From an uncultured Oscillibacter sp. (GTDB lineage Bacteria; Bacillota; Clostridia; Oscillospirales; Oscillospiraceae), in contig CAMBKF010000004.1 of assembly GCA_945868085.1 (NCBI GenBank), positions 30,679 to 94,678 on the forward strand: a DNA stretch of 64,000 nt, written 5' to 3'. The notes beneath the pieces were generated by a model. It saw only the letters and a program-made list of their open reading frames with translations, was not told the origin of the DNA and searched no databases. A program made the translations under genes and the position numbers. Shown piece by piece: positions 37,771-47,248 of the stretch. Position 1 is the first letter of the stretch. Each line of letters opens with the position of its first letter.

Positions 37771-38664
37771 TTACAGCTCGATCTCGCCTTGCACCAGGGT
37801 AACGGCCGGGCCGCCCACCTTGACAAAAGGCTGGCCATCCCTCAGGGTGACCTGAGCGGAGATCATGGACGGGCGCCCCATTTTCTCGCCCTGTACCACG
37901 GTATACACCTTGTCCGCCCGGACAAGGCCATGCTGATACAGGTAATAGACCAGTGCGCCGTTGGAGGTGCCGGTGGCGGCTTCCTCATCGATGTCATACA
38001 GGGGGGCGAAGTTTCTGGCGTGGATTATGCCGTCGGCGGTGTTGACGGTAAAAGCGTGAACACCCACCACATTGTACTTGCGGGACAGCTCCGTCAGCGC
38101 CGGGAAGTCGGGGGCGATCTGCTCCAAGGCGGCCTCGTCGGCCACGGGCATCATGATGTCCGTCAGCCCGGTGGATACCTTCTGCGGCAGGAGCGTCAGC
38201 TCTGCCTTTTCCGCCACAGCGCCCTGGCCATGGGCGTTGAGGCCCATGATCCGGTACAGCTCCTCCAGCTGCGCCGGCGTATCCAGGCACTCGAAGGCCT
38301 GAGGCTTTGCCATATCCATGAGGATGGCGTCCTTGCCCACTACGATCTCCAGGGTGCCGGAGAGGGTCTCGTCGATGTATGTGCCGCCCTCGGACACCAG
38401 GCCAAAGGCGCGCAAGGCGTGGAAGCTGCCAATGGTGGCGTGGCCGCACAGTTCCACCTCCGCCGCGGGGGTGAAATAACGGATCTGAAAGCGCTTCCCG
38501 CCCAGGGGCTTAATGAACGCAGTCTCGGAGTAGCGCAGCTCCGCCGCCGTTTTTCGCATGGTCTCGTCGGCGGGGAAATCCGCCCCCTCCGGCAGCAGCA
38601 CAACGCCCGCGGGGTTGCCGCCGAATGCCTGCGTGGTGAATGCGTCTACGATTTGAAACTTCAT
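37771..38664 (-). CDS. PhzF family isomerase
   Basis: FQIVDAFTTQAFGGNPAGVVLLPEG; SETAFI; RYFTPAAEVELCGHATIGSFHAL. Confidence 0.93.
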   Translation of the reverse strand: MKFQIVDAFTTQAFGGNPAGVVLLPEGADFPADETMRKTAAELRYSETAFIKPLGGKRFQIRYFTPAAEVELCGHATIGSFHALRAFGLVSEGGTYIDETLSGTLEIVVGKDAILMDMAKPQAFECLDTPAQLEELYRIMGLNAHGQGAVAEKAELTLLPQKVSTGLTDIMMPVADEAALEQIAPDFPALTELSRKYNVVGVHAFTVNTADGIIHARNFAPLYDIDEEAATGTSNGALVYYLYQHGLVRADKVYTVVQGEKMGRPSMISAQVTLRDGQPFVKVGGPAVTLVQGEIEL

Positions 38665-38911
38665 CGCTTATTCTCCCTTCAGAAACTCGAACCATGTGCC
38701 AAGGCCCTGTGCCTCCGCTGTTTCATGCACCTTTACGGCAGTCACATTGCCCCAAATGGCCATCCCGATGGTGTCGAAAATGGGGCTCTTCTGCTGCCCA
38801 CAGGTACTATTATAATACGCAGGCGATGCAAAAGCAACGGCATTCGTGGGGCCATAAGCGGCAGATAGAGCCGCACCATAAGCCGGTATGAGAGTAAGTG
38901 CAGCGTTTTTA

Positions 38912-39748
38912 TCACGCCTCCGCTCCCGGTTTCAGCGGGCCGTAGAAGTAGCTGGCTGTCGCGCCGCCGTCGACGAGGAAGGTGGAGCCGCTGATAAAGG
39001 CACCCTTGTCGCTCATGAGGAGTTCTGCCACATTGGCCACCTCGTCCGCCGTGCCGGGGCGGCCTGCGGGGCATTTGGCAAACATGTTCTTATAGAAATC
39101 TCCCCGAGGTCCATTGAACTCGTCCAGTGCCAGGGGTGTGACGATGATACCGGGGGCAATGTCATTGAGCCGCGCGCCCCGTTTGCCCCACTCCACCGCC
39201 TGGGCCATGACCCGCCTTTCGTTGCAGCGCTTGGCCATCTGGTAGGCATGGAGCGTATCCCGGATGTTCTCCGGCTGCAGGAAGTCCAGCGCCAGGAGTT
39301 CTTCCGTGGGAGTGGTTGCCAGCAGCAGATCCTGCTCTGCCGTCAGGGCAGGCATACGCCAGCCGGACTGGCTGGAGATGGTGACACCCACGCCGCCCTC
39401 GGCAATGACCTTACCCACCTCCTCCAGCAGCACCGCCGTGCCGTAGAGGTCCACCTTCAAAATTGCCTCAACGGGCGCCTGACTGGGAGAAACGCCTGCG
39501 GCGTTCACCAGCATCTGGATGGGACCGCACTTCTGCCCCTCGGCGATCAATGCCCGGATAGATTCCCGGCTGGAAAGGTCCATTTCCATGGGCACCACAT
39601 CAAAGCCTGCCTCGTTCATGGTTTTGGCAATGGCCTGGGCGTTTTCCATCTTCTTGTCGCCCACAACGATTTTCATGCCCGCACCCATTCGGCGGGCAAT
39701 GGCCATGCCAATTTGCCCGGCGCCGGCCCAAAGCATCACATTTTTCAT
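38912..39748 (-). CDS. SDR family oxidoreductase
   Basis: WAGAGQIGMAIARRMGAGMKIVVGDKKMENAQ; SGSTFLVDGGATASY. Confidence 0.88.
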   Translation of the reverse strand: MKNVMLWAGAGQIGMAIARRMGAGMKIVVGDKKMENAQAIAKTMNEAGFDVVPMEMDLSSRESIRALIAEGQKCGPIQMLVNAAGVSPSQAPVEAILKVDLYGTAVLLEEVGKVIAEGGVGVTISSQSGWRMPALTAEQDLLLATTPTEELLALDFLQPENIRDTLHAYQMAKRCNERRVMAQAVEWGKRGARLNDIAPGIIVTPLALDEFNGPRGDFYKNMFAKCPAGRPGTADEVANVAELLMSDKGAFISGSTFLVDGGATASYFYGPLKPGAEA

Positions 39749-40299
39749 ATCTCGTCCTCCTTGAATCGTTCTTTATCCAGCATCTTAATGACTTTGGCGG
39801 GATTGCCCACCGCTACGGCGTAGTCCGGCACATCCTTGGTCACAACGGAAGCCGCACCCACCACGGCGTGGCGTCCCGCCCGCACACCGGGCAGCACCGT
39901 TGCACCCGCGCCGACCCACGCATAGTCACCGATCTCCACCGGCTTGCAGGTCAGCACGTCCAGATCATAGGGATCATGATTGTTGGAGATCAGCTGGACG
40001 TTGGCGGCAATGCGGGCATGATCGCCGATGGTGATGCCGCCCCGGGCCATGGCCAGCAGGTTAGAATTGACGAAAACACCTTTGCCGATCTTCATCATCT
40101 CCAGTGCCGCGCCGCTCAGCGGCGGCGCAATGGTGCTGCCCTCGCCCAGGTTGTCGCCCAGCAGCTCTCGGAGCAGGGCGTTGTATTCCTCCGAAAACGG
40201 CAGCGTGTGGTTTAGCCGGAACAGCAGCTGCGCCGAGCGCTGCCGCTGAACGCTGTGCGGGACGGTACGCAGGTCTACCCGAATCTCCTCACAGTTCAT
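39745..40299 (-). CDS. sugar O-acetyltransferase (maltose/galactoside acetyltransferase-like)
   Basis: Left-handed beta-helix hexapeptides; IGDHARIAANVQLISNNHDPYD; VGAGATVLPGVRAGRHAVVGAASVVTKDVPDYAVAVGNPAKVIK; ATG 40299. Confidence 0.88.
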   Translation of the reverse strand: MNCEEIRVDLRTVPHSVQRQRSAQLLFRLNHTLPFSEEYNALLRELLGDNLGEGSTIAPPLSGAALEMMKIGKGVFVNSNLLAMARGGITIGDHARIAANVQLISNNHDPYDLDVLTCKPVEIGDYAWVGAGATVLPGVRAGRHAVVGAASVVTKDVPDYAVAVGNPAKVIKMLDKERFKEDEI

Positions 40300-40813
40300 T
40301 TTTCCGAACCTCCCCGACCCATTTTTCCAGCGCGGTCTTTGCCCCGTCCACGCTGCTGCCGTGGATGGCAAGGCCCCCGGTAACGACCGCGCCCGGCGCG
40401 GCCTGCCGAATGTCCTGCACCGTTCCGGAAAGCCCGCTGCCCTCGTGGGTGCAGAAGGGGTGGATGGTCTTGCCGGTGAGATCGTAATGCTCCAGAAATG
40501 TATAGACCGCCATGGGCATGGTGCCGCAGTAGTTGGGATAGCCCAGGTAGATCTCGTCATAGGCGTCCAGCGATCCCGGCAGATCCCGCACAGCCGGGCG
40601 GGCATTTCCCTGCCAATCCGCCTTGGCCTGCTCCACACAGGTCCGGTAATCATCGGAATAGGGCTGCGCCTGCCGGATCCGATACAGCTTGCCGCCGGTC
40701 AGGCCGGCCAGCATCTCAGCCGCCTTCTCGGTGTTGCCCACGGAAACGCGGCGGTATGCACCGCCAAAATAGTTCTCTCCCGCACGGGAGTAAAATGCAA
40801 TTAAAATCGCCAT
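40289..40813 (-). CDS. flavodoxin-like protein
   Basis: MAILIAFYSRAGENYFGG; DEIYLGYPNYCGTMPMAVYTFLEHYDLTGKTIHPFCTHEGSGL; ATG 40813. Confidence 0.88.
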   Translation of the reverse strand: MAILIAFYSRAGENYFGGAYRRVSVGNTEKAAEMLAGLTGGKLYRIRQAQPYSDDYRTCVEQAKADWQGNARPAVRDLPGSLDAYDEIYLGYPNYCGTMPMAVYTFLEHYDLTGKTIHPFCTHEGSGLSGTVQDIRQAAPGAVVTGGLAIHGSSVDGAKTALEKWVGEVRKNEL

Positions 40814-40865
40814 GGTCGTTCTCCTTTTTGCATTATGGATGGTTCTGCCGCGGCCGGGTTGGGCC

Positions 40866-41753
40866 TCACCAGCCTTTTTTCTCCTTGGTGCAGTCGTGAT
40901 TTTTCTTTCGCTCCTCCACCATTTTGCCAAACCATTCTACCATAGCCGGATCATAGTGGGAGAAAAACGCGCTCGTTTTCGTATCCAGGGCGGCGATTCT
41001 CTCCATATCGTTTTCCGAGAGCGTGAAGTCGAATACATTCAGATTTTCCTGCATCCGCTCCATGTGAGTGGATTTCGGGATGACCACCACCCCCCGCTGC
41101 AGGTGCCAGCGGAGAATGACCTGTGCCGCACTCTTGCCGTACTTTGCGCCGATCTCATGCAGCACGGGGTTTTGGAACATACCGCCCCGGCCCTCGCCGA
41201 AGGGCGCCCACGCCTCGATCTGGACGCCGTATTTGTCCATCCATTTCTTGGCCTCCGCCTGCTGGTTGAAGGGATGGGTCTCCACCTGATTGACCATGGG
41301 CCGAATGCGGGCAAAGGAGCAGATATCCACCAGCCGGTCGGGATAAAAATTGGAAACGCCGATGGCGCGAATGCTGCCGGCTTCATACAACTCCTCCAGC
41401 GCCCGCCATGCGCCGTAATAATCGGAAAACGGCTGGTGCAGCAGGCACAGGTCGAGGTAATCGGTGCGGAGCTTTTGCATGGACTCCAGCACAGACTTCT
41501 TGGCTTCCTCGTAGCCATAATGCTCCACCCAGACCTTTGTAGTCAGAAAAATGTCCTTGCGGTCGAGGCCCGATTTTTCGATGGCCGCACCCACCTGCTC
41601 CTCGTTGAAGTAGCTCTGCGCCGTATCGATGGCCCGGTAGCCGACGTTCAGCGCATCCAGCACGCAGCGCTCGCACTCGTCCTGTGTGACCTGATAGACG
41701 CCATAGCCGAGCTGCGGCATTTTTACGCCATTTCGTAACGTGACATATTCCAT
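40866..41753 (-). CDS. aldo/keto reductase
   Basis: MPQLGYGVYQV; GYRAIDTAQSYFNEEQVG; TTKVWVEHYGYE; DLCLLHQPF; IGVSNF. Confidence 0.94.
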   Translation of the reverse strand: MEYVTLRNGVKMPQLGYGVYQVTQDECERCVLDALNVGYRAIDTAQSYFNEEQVGAAIEKSGLDRKDIFLTTKVWVEHYGYEEAKKSVLESMQKLRTDYLDLCLLHQPFSDYYGAWRALEELYEAGSIRAIGVSNFYPDRLVDICSFARIRPMVNQVETHPFNQQAEAKKWMDKYGVQIEAWAPFGEGRGGMFQNPVLHEIGAKYGKSAAQVILRWHLQRGVVVIPKSTHMERMQENLNVFDFTLSENDMERIAALDTKTSAFFSHYDPAMVEWFGKMVEERKKNHDCTKEKKGW

Positions 41754-41795
41754 AGCAAAAGCCTCCTGTTGATTTGAATTTTATTCTGTGCTATT

Positions 41796-41826
41796 ATGGT
41801 AGCACCCGGTAGTTGCTACCGGTCAA
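41796..41826 (-). promoter_or_regulatory. MerR-type operator/promoter for the aldo-keto reductase operon
   Basis: Minus strand TTGACC-GGTAGCAACTACCGGGTGC-TACCAT: 19-bp spacer containing most of a GGTAGCA/TGCTACC dyad. Confidence 0.65.
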
Positions 41827-41858
41827 GAGCTTTTTTTCAAAAACAGGAGGATTTTTTT

Positions 41859-42260
41859 ATGTACTCCATGAAAGAGGCCTGTGTCCTCACCCATATGACC
41901 TATGAAAATCTGAAATTCTACTGCAACGAGGGACTGGTGCCAAATGTGAAGCGGGACAGCCGGAACTATCGGGTCTTTGACGAGCATGATATCAAGTGGC
42001 TCCAAAGCTTGAACTGCCTGAAAAACTGCGGCATGAGCATTGCGGAGATGAAGGAATATCTGGCCCTTTGCCTGCAGGGCGAGAGCACAATTCCGGCGCG
42101 CAAAATCATCCTCGCGGCCAAAAAAGAGGCCCTGCTCCAGTCTATCGCGCAGCTGCAGGATGCCATCGCCTACATTGACTGGAAGCAGGGGTTCTATGAT
42201 GATATATTGTCCGGAAAAACGAAATATTACAGCAATCTGATACCGGAGTCGATGGAATAG
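41859..42260 (+). CDS. MerR-family transcriptional regulator
   Basis: YSMKEACVLTHMTYENLKFYCNEGLVPNVKRDSRNYRVFDEHDIKWLQSLNCLKNCGMSIAEMKEYL; ATG 41859 after GGAGG. Confidence 0.92.
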   Translation: MYSMKEACVLTHMTYENLKFYCNEGLVPNVKRDSRNYRVFDEHDIKWLQSLNCLKNCGMSIAEMKEYLALCLQGESTIPARKIILAAKKEALLQSIAQLQDAIAYIDWKQGFYDDILSGKTKYYSNLIPESME

Positions 42261-42370
42261 TGCTTCGGGGATAGCTGCCCATTCATGTCGGTTTAGTGTA
42301 CGCCACCCACCAAGGCGCCCCACACGCGCGATGCCGGATCTGCCGGCAGCTCGTGCAAGCCTTGATAGCA

Positions 42371-42410
42371 GGCCGGGGCATCCGCTCATGCGGATGTCCC
42401 GGCCCTTTTT
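42371..42410 (+). terminator. Rho-independent terminator
   Basis: GGCCGGGGCATCCGCtcatGCGGATGTCCCGGCCCTTTTT. Confidence 0.85.
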
Positions 42411-42431
42411 CATCTCACGGGCGTCTTTCTT

Positions 42432-43607
42432 TTATGGGCGGTTTTGTGCCGTCGGTCGTATCTTTTCCACAATGACGCACAGCAGCACCGTCAGCAGCAT
42501 ATCCGGCAGGGTGTAGCCCACAGGGGTATCCACGCTCATCAGCAGCCGGTAGGCGATGAAGCCCACGAGCCAGATCACCAGGTTCCGGCTGTCCGCCGCC
42601 ACGGCAAAGCGATCCCGCTTCAGCAGGAAGTGATCCGCGATCTGCACGGCGATCATGGGGGCAAACACGGAGCCGATCAGGTACAGGAAGTTGGTAATAT
42701 CGTCCATGGGGAAAATGATCGCCCCGGCCACGCCGATCACCGTCACGGCAATGGCAGTATTTTTCCCGTTGATCTTGCCGGACAGGGACTCGGCGGAGAT
42801 GCCGGCCGACCAGGCGTCCAGAAACGTGGTGGTGACGGTGGAGAACACCAGAATCACCAGCGCGGCGATGCCCAGGCCTGCCTTCACCATGATGGCGGCG
42901 ATGTCGTACTCCCCGGTGAAGATGGCCGCGCCCATGCCGATGACATACATCCAGCAGGACACCAGGCCATAGGTCACCACGCTGGCTACCGTGGCCCGGA
43001 CAGGCTTCTCCGCCTCGCGGGTATAGTCACTGATGAGCGGCAGCCAGGACAGGGGCATGGCCACCGCCAGCTCCACCGCCGCGCCGAAGGTCAGGCCTTC
43101 GCCGCTGGGGGCCGCCATGGTGTTGCCGGAGAAGAAGATCACCTTGCACAGCACCAGCGTCAGCACAAACAGCGCCGCCATGGTCACCTTGTTGATCCAG
43201 CCCAGGTCGGTGATGCCCACTACGATCCACAGCACGATCAGCCCGCCGATCACCAGGCACCACACCCAGCGGCCCACATTGAAGATGCCGCCGATGGCCA
43301 GCGCACCGTCATAGATCATGATGGCGGTCCAGCCCACCAGCTGCAAAACATTCAGCAGGGCAAACAGCAGGCCGCCCTTCTGCCCGAAGCTCATCTTCAC
43401 CGTCTCCATGGCACTGCGGCCGGTGCGGCCGCCGATCAGGCCCGCCAGCAGCATCATGGCGCAGCCGATGATGTGCCCGATAACGATGGCCAGCAGGCCC
43501 TTGCCCATGCCCAAAGGTGCGAAAGCCGTACCTGTCAGGATCTCTGCCAGGGATACGCCTGCCCCGAACCAGATCAGGGCGTTCTGAAAGGTCGATGTCT
43601 TTTTCAT
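42432..43607 (-). CDS. cytX: cytosine permease-family HMP transporter (CytX-like)
   Basis: NCS1-like TM pattern (WFGAGVSLAEILTGTAFAPLGMGKGLLAIVIGHIIGCAMMLLAG); stop overlaps thiD start in thiamin operon. Confidence 0.85.
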   Translation of the reverse strand: MKKTSTFQNALIWFGAGVSLAEILTGTAFAPLGMGKGLLAIVIGHIIGCAMMLLAGLIGGRTGRSAMETVKMSFGQKGGLLFALLNVLQLVGWTAIMIYDGALAIGGIFNVGRWVWCLVIGGLIVLWIVVGITDLGWINKVTMAALFVLTLVLCKVIFFSGNTMAAPSGEGLTFGAAVELAVAMPLSWLPLISDYTREAEKPVRATVASVVTYGLVSCWMYVIGMGAAIFTGEYDIAAIMVKAGLGIAALVILVFSTVTTTFLDAWSAGISAESLSGKINGKNTAIAVTVIGVAGAIIFPMDDITNFLYLIGSVFAPMIAVQIADHFLLKRDRFAVAADSRNLVIWLVGFIAYRLLMSVDTPVGYTLPDMLLTVLLCVIVEKIRPTAQNRP

Positions 43608-44401
43608 TCTACGAACTCTCCTTTCAGCGCAAACATGTGGTCCATGGGGCCGGAGCCCTTGCCCAGATCCAGCATAGCCGCCAGCGCGCCGGAGATGTAG
43701 GCCTTGGCCCGCTCCACCGCCGTGTCCAGATCATATCCCTTGGCAAGATTGGCGGCGATGGCGCTGGAGAGGGTGCAGCCGGTGCCATGGGTGTTGGGAT
43801 TGTCGATGCGCCTGCCCCGGAACCATTTCCCGCCGCCGTTGCGCCACAGCAGGTCGTCGGCGTCGTTGATCTGGTGGCCGCCCTTGCACAGCACGGCGCA
43901 GCCGTACTTGTCATGGATGATCCGGGCGGCGGTCTCCATGCCGGCGGCATCGGTGATGGTCACGCCGGACAGGATCTCCGCCTCGGGAATGTTGGGAGTC
44001 AGCACTTCCGCCAGGGGCAGAAGCTTTTCCGTCAGGGCCGACACGGCGTCGTCCTGCAGGAGCTTTGCCCCGGAGGTGGCCACCATCACGGGATCCACCA
44101 CGATGTGCTTTGCGCCGTACCCGCGGAGCTTGTCCGCGATGACGGCGATCAGCGCCGCGGAGGAGACCATGCCGATCTTCACCGCGTCGGGGAAAATGTC
44201 CGTAAAGACCGCGTCCAGCTGCTCCCCCAGAAAGTGGGGCGTGGACTCCAGAATGTCTGTGACGCCGGTGGTGTTCTGGGCCGTCAGGGCCGTGACCGCA
44301 CAGGTGGCGAATACGCCGTTGGCAGTCATGGTCTTGATGTCAGCCTGAATACCGGCGCCTCCGCTGGAATCACTTCCAGCAATGGTCAATGCTGTTCTCA
44401 T
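43604..44401 (-). CDS. thiD: hydroxymethylpyrimidine/phosphomethylpyrimidine kinase
   Basis: MRTALTIAGSDSSGGAGIQADIKTM; THGTGCTLSSAIAANLAKG. Confidence 0.95.
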   Translation of the reverse strand: MRTALTIAGSDSSGGAGIQADIKTMTANGVFATCAVTALTAQNTTGVTDILESTPHFLGEQLDAVFTDIFPDAVKIGMVSSAALIAVIADKLRGYGAKHIVVDPVMVATSGAKLLQDDAVSALTEKLLPLAEVLTPNIPEAEILSGVTITDAAGMETAARIIHDKYGCAVLCKGGHQINDADDLLWRNGGGKWFRGRRIDNPNTHGTGCTLSSAIAANLAKGYDLDTAVERAKAYISGALAAMLDLGKGSGPMDHMFALKGEFVE

Positions 44402-44503
44402 AATATTTGTCCTTTCTTTTTACAGCACAGTTTTTTAGCGCGATGCAAGGTGGTGCCCCCAATGCACCGCGTGAACACGGGGAAATCCCCGTTCGTTCCT
44501 GAT

Positions 44504-45163
44504 TCAATTGTCCAGTCTCTCCCAGGCGGCAGGGAATTCCGCCAGCGATGTGAGATAGACCTCCGCCGCATCCCGCAGGCCGGCTTGGTCCGACTCGCCG
44601 TTGGCGTCGTACAGACCCGCCGTGCGGTAGCCCGCCGCCTTGGCGGTACGCAGAGCATAGAGGGAATCCTCGCATACCAGCGTCTCTGCCGGAGCGGTAT
44701 GCAGCGCATCCGCCGCCAGATGGTAGATGTCCGGCTGATGCTTGCTCTTTCCCAGCTCGCCGGTGGTAAAAATAGCAGAAAGATAGCCCAGCAGGCCCAG
44801 CCGCTCCAGTGCCCGGGTCACATGGGTGCGCGGGCTGGAGGTGGCCGCCGCCATGGGGATGCCCCGGCTCTGCAGAAAGGCCAGTGTCTCCCCTGCTCCC
44901 GCCTTGGCGGGGACCTCATCATAATAGAAGTCCCGCAGCATAGTCTGAATTCCGCTTAAAATTTCCGTCTCGCTCAGCGGCAGCGGATAGTGGGCCTTCA
45001 GATAGGCGGCGCCCTGCTCCATGCTCATGGAAAACAGGATGGTGTTCAGCCCCGGCTCCGGCACAAGGCCCTGGCCGCGGAGATAGCGGGCTCCCAGATC
45101 ATTCCAGATGGCCATGGAGTCCAGCAGCACGCCGTCCAGGTCAAATATAACGCCGCGGATCAT
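44504..45163 (-). CDS. HAD-superfamily phosphatase (beta-PGM-like)
   Basis: GVIFDLDGVLLDSMAIW; AAATSSPRTHVTRALE; KHQPDIY; VCEDSLYALRTAKAAGY. Confidence 0.92.
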   Translation of the reverse strand: MIRGVIFDLDGVLLDSMAIWNDLGARYLRGQGLVPEPGLNTILFSMSMEQGAAYLKAHYPLPLSETEILSGIQTMLRDFYYDEVPAKAGAGETLAFLQSRGIPMAAATSSPRTHVTRALERLGLLGYLSAIFTTGELGKSKHQPDIYHLAADALHTAPAETLVCEDSLYALRTAKAAGYRTAGLYDANGESDQAGLRDAAEVYLTSLAEFPAAWERLDN

Positions 45164-45801
45164 GCTTTCAGCATCTCCTCTGTGGCTGCTTTCAGTTCCT
45201 GTGAGGCGGCCCGGATATCCGCCGCGCCGTAGATAGCGCTGATGACCGCCACGCCGCAGATACCGCTGCCCGCCAGGCGGGCCACATTGTCGCGGCTGAT
45301 GCCGCCGATGGCCACCACGGGAATGGACACAGCCTGGCAGATGGCCTTCAGCGTATCGTAGGACACGTCATCGGCGTCGGCCTTGGAACCGGTGGGAAAC
45401 ACCGCACCCACGCCCAGATAGTCCGCGCCGTGCTTCTCCGCCAGCAGCGCCTGCTCCACCGTCTGAGCGGAGACACCGATGATCTTGTCCGGCCCCAGCT
45501 TGGCCCGGACGTCCAGGGCTTCCATGTCACTCTGCCCCACGTGGACGCCGTCGGCGTTCATGGCCAGGGCAATGTCTACATTGTCGTTGACAATGAAGGG
45601 CACATGGTACGCCCGACACAGGGCCTGCAGCTCTTTAGCCTCCTGCAGAAAGGCGGGTTCTTCCAGCGTTTTTTCCCGCAGCTGCAGCATGGTCACGCCG
45701 CCCTCCAGGCTCTCCCGCACCACGTCTGTCAGGGTGCGGCCGTTGAGCCAATACCGGTCTGTCACCGCATACAGCAGCAGGTCCTTTTCAGCGCACTTCA
45801 T
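45160..45801 (-). CDS. thiE: thiamine phosphate synthase
   Basis: YAVTDRYWLNGRTLTDVVRESLEGGVTMLQLREKTLEE; VNDNVDIALAMNADGVHVGQSDM. Confidence 0.95.
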   Translation of the reverse strand: MKCAEKDLLLYAVTDRYWLNGRTLTDVVRESLEGGVTMLQLREKTLEEPAFLQEAKELQALCRAYHVPFIVNDNVDIALAMNADGVHVGQSDMEALDVRAKLGPDKIIGVSAQTVEQALLAEKHGADYLGVGAVFPTGSKADADDVSYDTLKAICQAVSIPVVAIGGISRDNVARLAGSGICGVAVISAIYGAADIRAASQELKAATEEMLKA

Positions 45802-46609
45802 ATTTGGCTCCCTTCTCCAGCACCGCACCGTCCATGTGGTAAATGGCGTCGATGATGCGGTTGCGGTAGGTGGAGTTGCCGTCGCTCTCCGTCATGTGGC
45901 TCCAGCCGATCTCACCGGCCAGACCCATGGCGCACACGGCGGCCGCGGCGGCCGTCAGCCTGTCGTCGGGGTTGGCCACCAGGAAGGCGGTCATCATGCC
46001 GGACAGCTGACAGCCGGTGCCGGTGACCTTCCCCATCTCCGCCCGGCCGTTGCGGATCACATAGCAGCGCTCGCCGTCGCTGACCAGGTCGATAGCCCCG
46101 GTCACCGCCACAATGGCCCGACTCTTTTGGGCAAAATCCTTCACAAATGCCACCGCCGCATCCAGATTGGACTCCGTCACCGCGTCGGCCACATCAGCGT
46201 CCACGCCCTTGGTAGTGCCGCTGCCCAGAGCCAGCGTCTTGATCTCGGAGATGTTGCCCCGGATCACGGTAAAAGGCAGAGCCTTCATCAGTTCCACGGC
46301 GGTATTGGTGCGCAGAGCGGAGGCACCGGCCCCCACAGGATCCAGCAGCAGCACATGACCCAATTCTGCCGCCTTTTTTCCGGCCCGGAACATCCCCTGG
46401 ATGCTGCGCTGGTTCAGGGTGCCGATGTTGATGTTCAGTCCGCCGCAGATGGTGGTGATGTCCTCCACGTCCTCCGGCTCGTCAGACATAATGGGACTGC
46501 CGCCGCAGGCCAGCAGAATGTTGGCCACATCGTTGACAGTGACATAGTTGGTGATGTTGTGTACCAGCGGCACAGTTCTGCGCACGTTGTCCAGACAGGT
46601 TCCCAGCAT
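45788..46609 (-). CDS. thiM: hydroxyethylthiazole kinase
   Basis: PLVHNITNYVTVNDVANILLACGGSPIMSDEPEDVEDI; VTGTGCQLSGMMTAFL; ATG 46609. Confidence 0.95.
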   Translation of the reverse strand: MLGTCLDNVRRTVPLVHNITNYVTVNDVANILLACGGSPIMSDEPEDVEDITTICGGLNINIGTLNQRSIQGMFRAGKKAAELGHVLLLDPVGAGASALRTNTAVELMKALPFTVIRGNISEIKTLALGSGTTKGVDADVADAVTESNLDAAVAFVKDFAQKSRAIVAVTGAIDLVSDGERCYVIRNGRAEMGKVTGTGCQLSGMMTAFLVANPDDRLTAAAAAVCAMGLAGEIGWSHMTESDGNSTYRNRIIDAIYHMDGAVLEKGAKYEVR

Positions 46610-46626
46610 AAAAACACTCCTTTTGC

Positions 46627-46675
46627 ATGCAAAAATGCGGATATGCCAATGAAAGCATATCCGCATTACGTATTT
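46627..46675 (-). terminator. terminator downstream of TPP aptamer (expression platform)
   Basis: Minus strand AATGCGGATATGCtttcattgGCATATCCGCATTTTT. Confidence 0.8.
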
Positions 46676-46690
46676 CACGCGCCGCGACGG

Positions 46691-46790
46691 TATGTCCCTA
46701 CGTTGGCATTATCCAAATCAGGTTGAAGGGTCTGGGCGATACAGCCCACTCTCAGCCCGCTCCGGCGAGCTCCCCTTTTTACGGGGTTAT
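46691..46790 (-). ncRNA. TPP riboswitch (THI element)
   Basis: Minus strand GGGGAGCTC...GGGCTGAGAGTGGG...GACCCTTCAACCTGATTTGGATAATGCCAACGTAGGGACA. Confidence 0.95.
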
Positions 46791-47098
46791 GATACCACTG
46801 ATCATCAGCTTTTTCAAGCTTTTTTTCATTGCTTATTCCACAAATATAAAATGCAGATTCGTCATAGAGTCAAGTCTATTTCGCCGCAGATGCACCCACC
46901 TCGGCCACATAGGGGCGCAATAAGCAGCTCAAAATCCGCATCACAGTAAGTCAAAAAGTGTGTTTCAGCTAGGATCGAAGCATTATCGCTCGGAGATTGC
47001 ACAGCTTTATAGCACAAGAGATGCGGCCGACCTAAACAAAGAAGATCGGACGGTATATCCGTCCGATCTTCTTTGTCCCTTTCTGCGCATTTCCGCGT

Positions 47099-47142
47099 GT
47101 GGGTCAGGGTGTGGGGCAACCTTGACCCACACCCTGACCCAC
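47099..47142. repeat. GTGGGTCA inverted-repeat cluster outside the left att
   Basis: GTGGGTCAGGGTGTGGGGCAAccTTGACCCACACCCTGACCCAC (one mismatch between arms). Confidence 0.85.
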
Positions 47143-47187
47143 AGATTAAATCCACCAGAAAGTAAAGAAAAAGTCCTGTTTTCTCTC

Positions 47188-47248
47188 GAAAACAGGACTT
47201 TTTGGAGCTGCTGGGCGGATTCGAACCGCCGACCTCATCCTTACCAAG
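47188..47248. repeat. left direct repeat: duplicated 3' part of tRNA-Thr plus downstream sequence
   Basis: gaaaacaggactttttggagctgctgggcggattcgaaccgccgacctcatccttaccaag, identical over 61 bp to 63936-63996. Confidence 0.93.

Noticed and set aside
47203-47248. functional tRNA at the left repeat
   Set aside because: Only the 3' half of tRNA-Thr is present (stops within the anticodon loop), so it is an att remnant rather than a tRNA gene.
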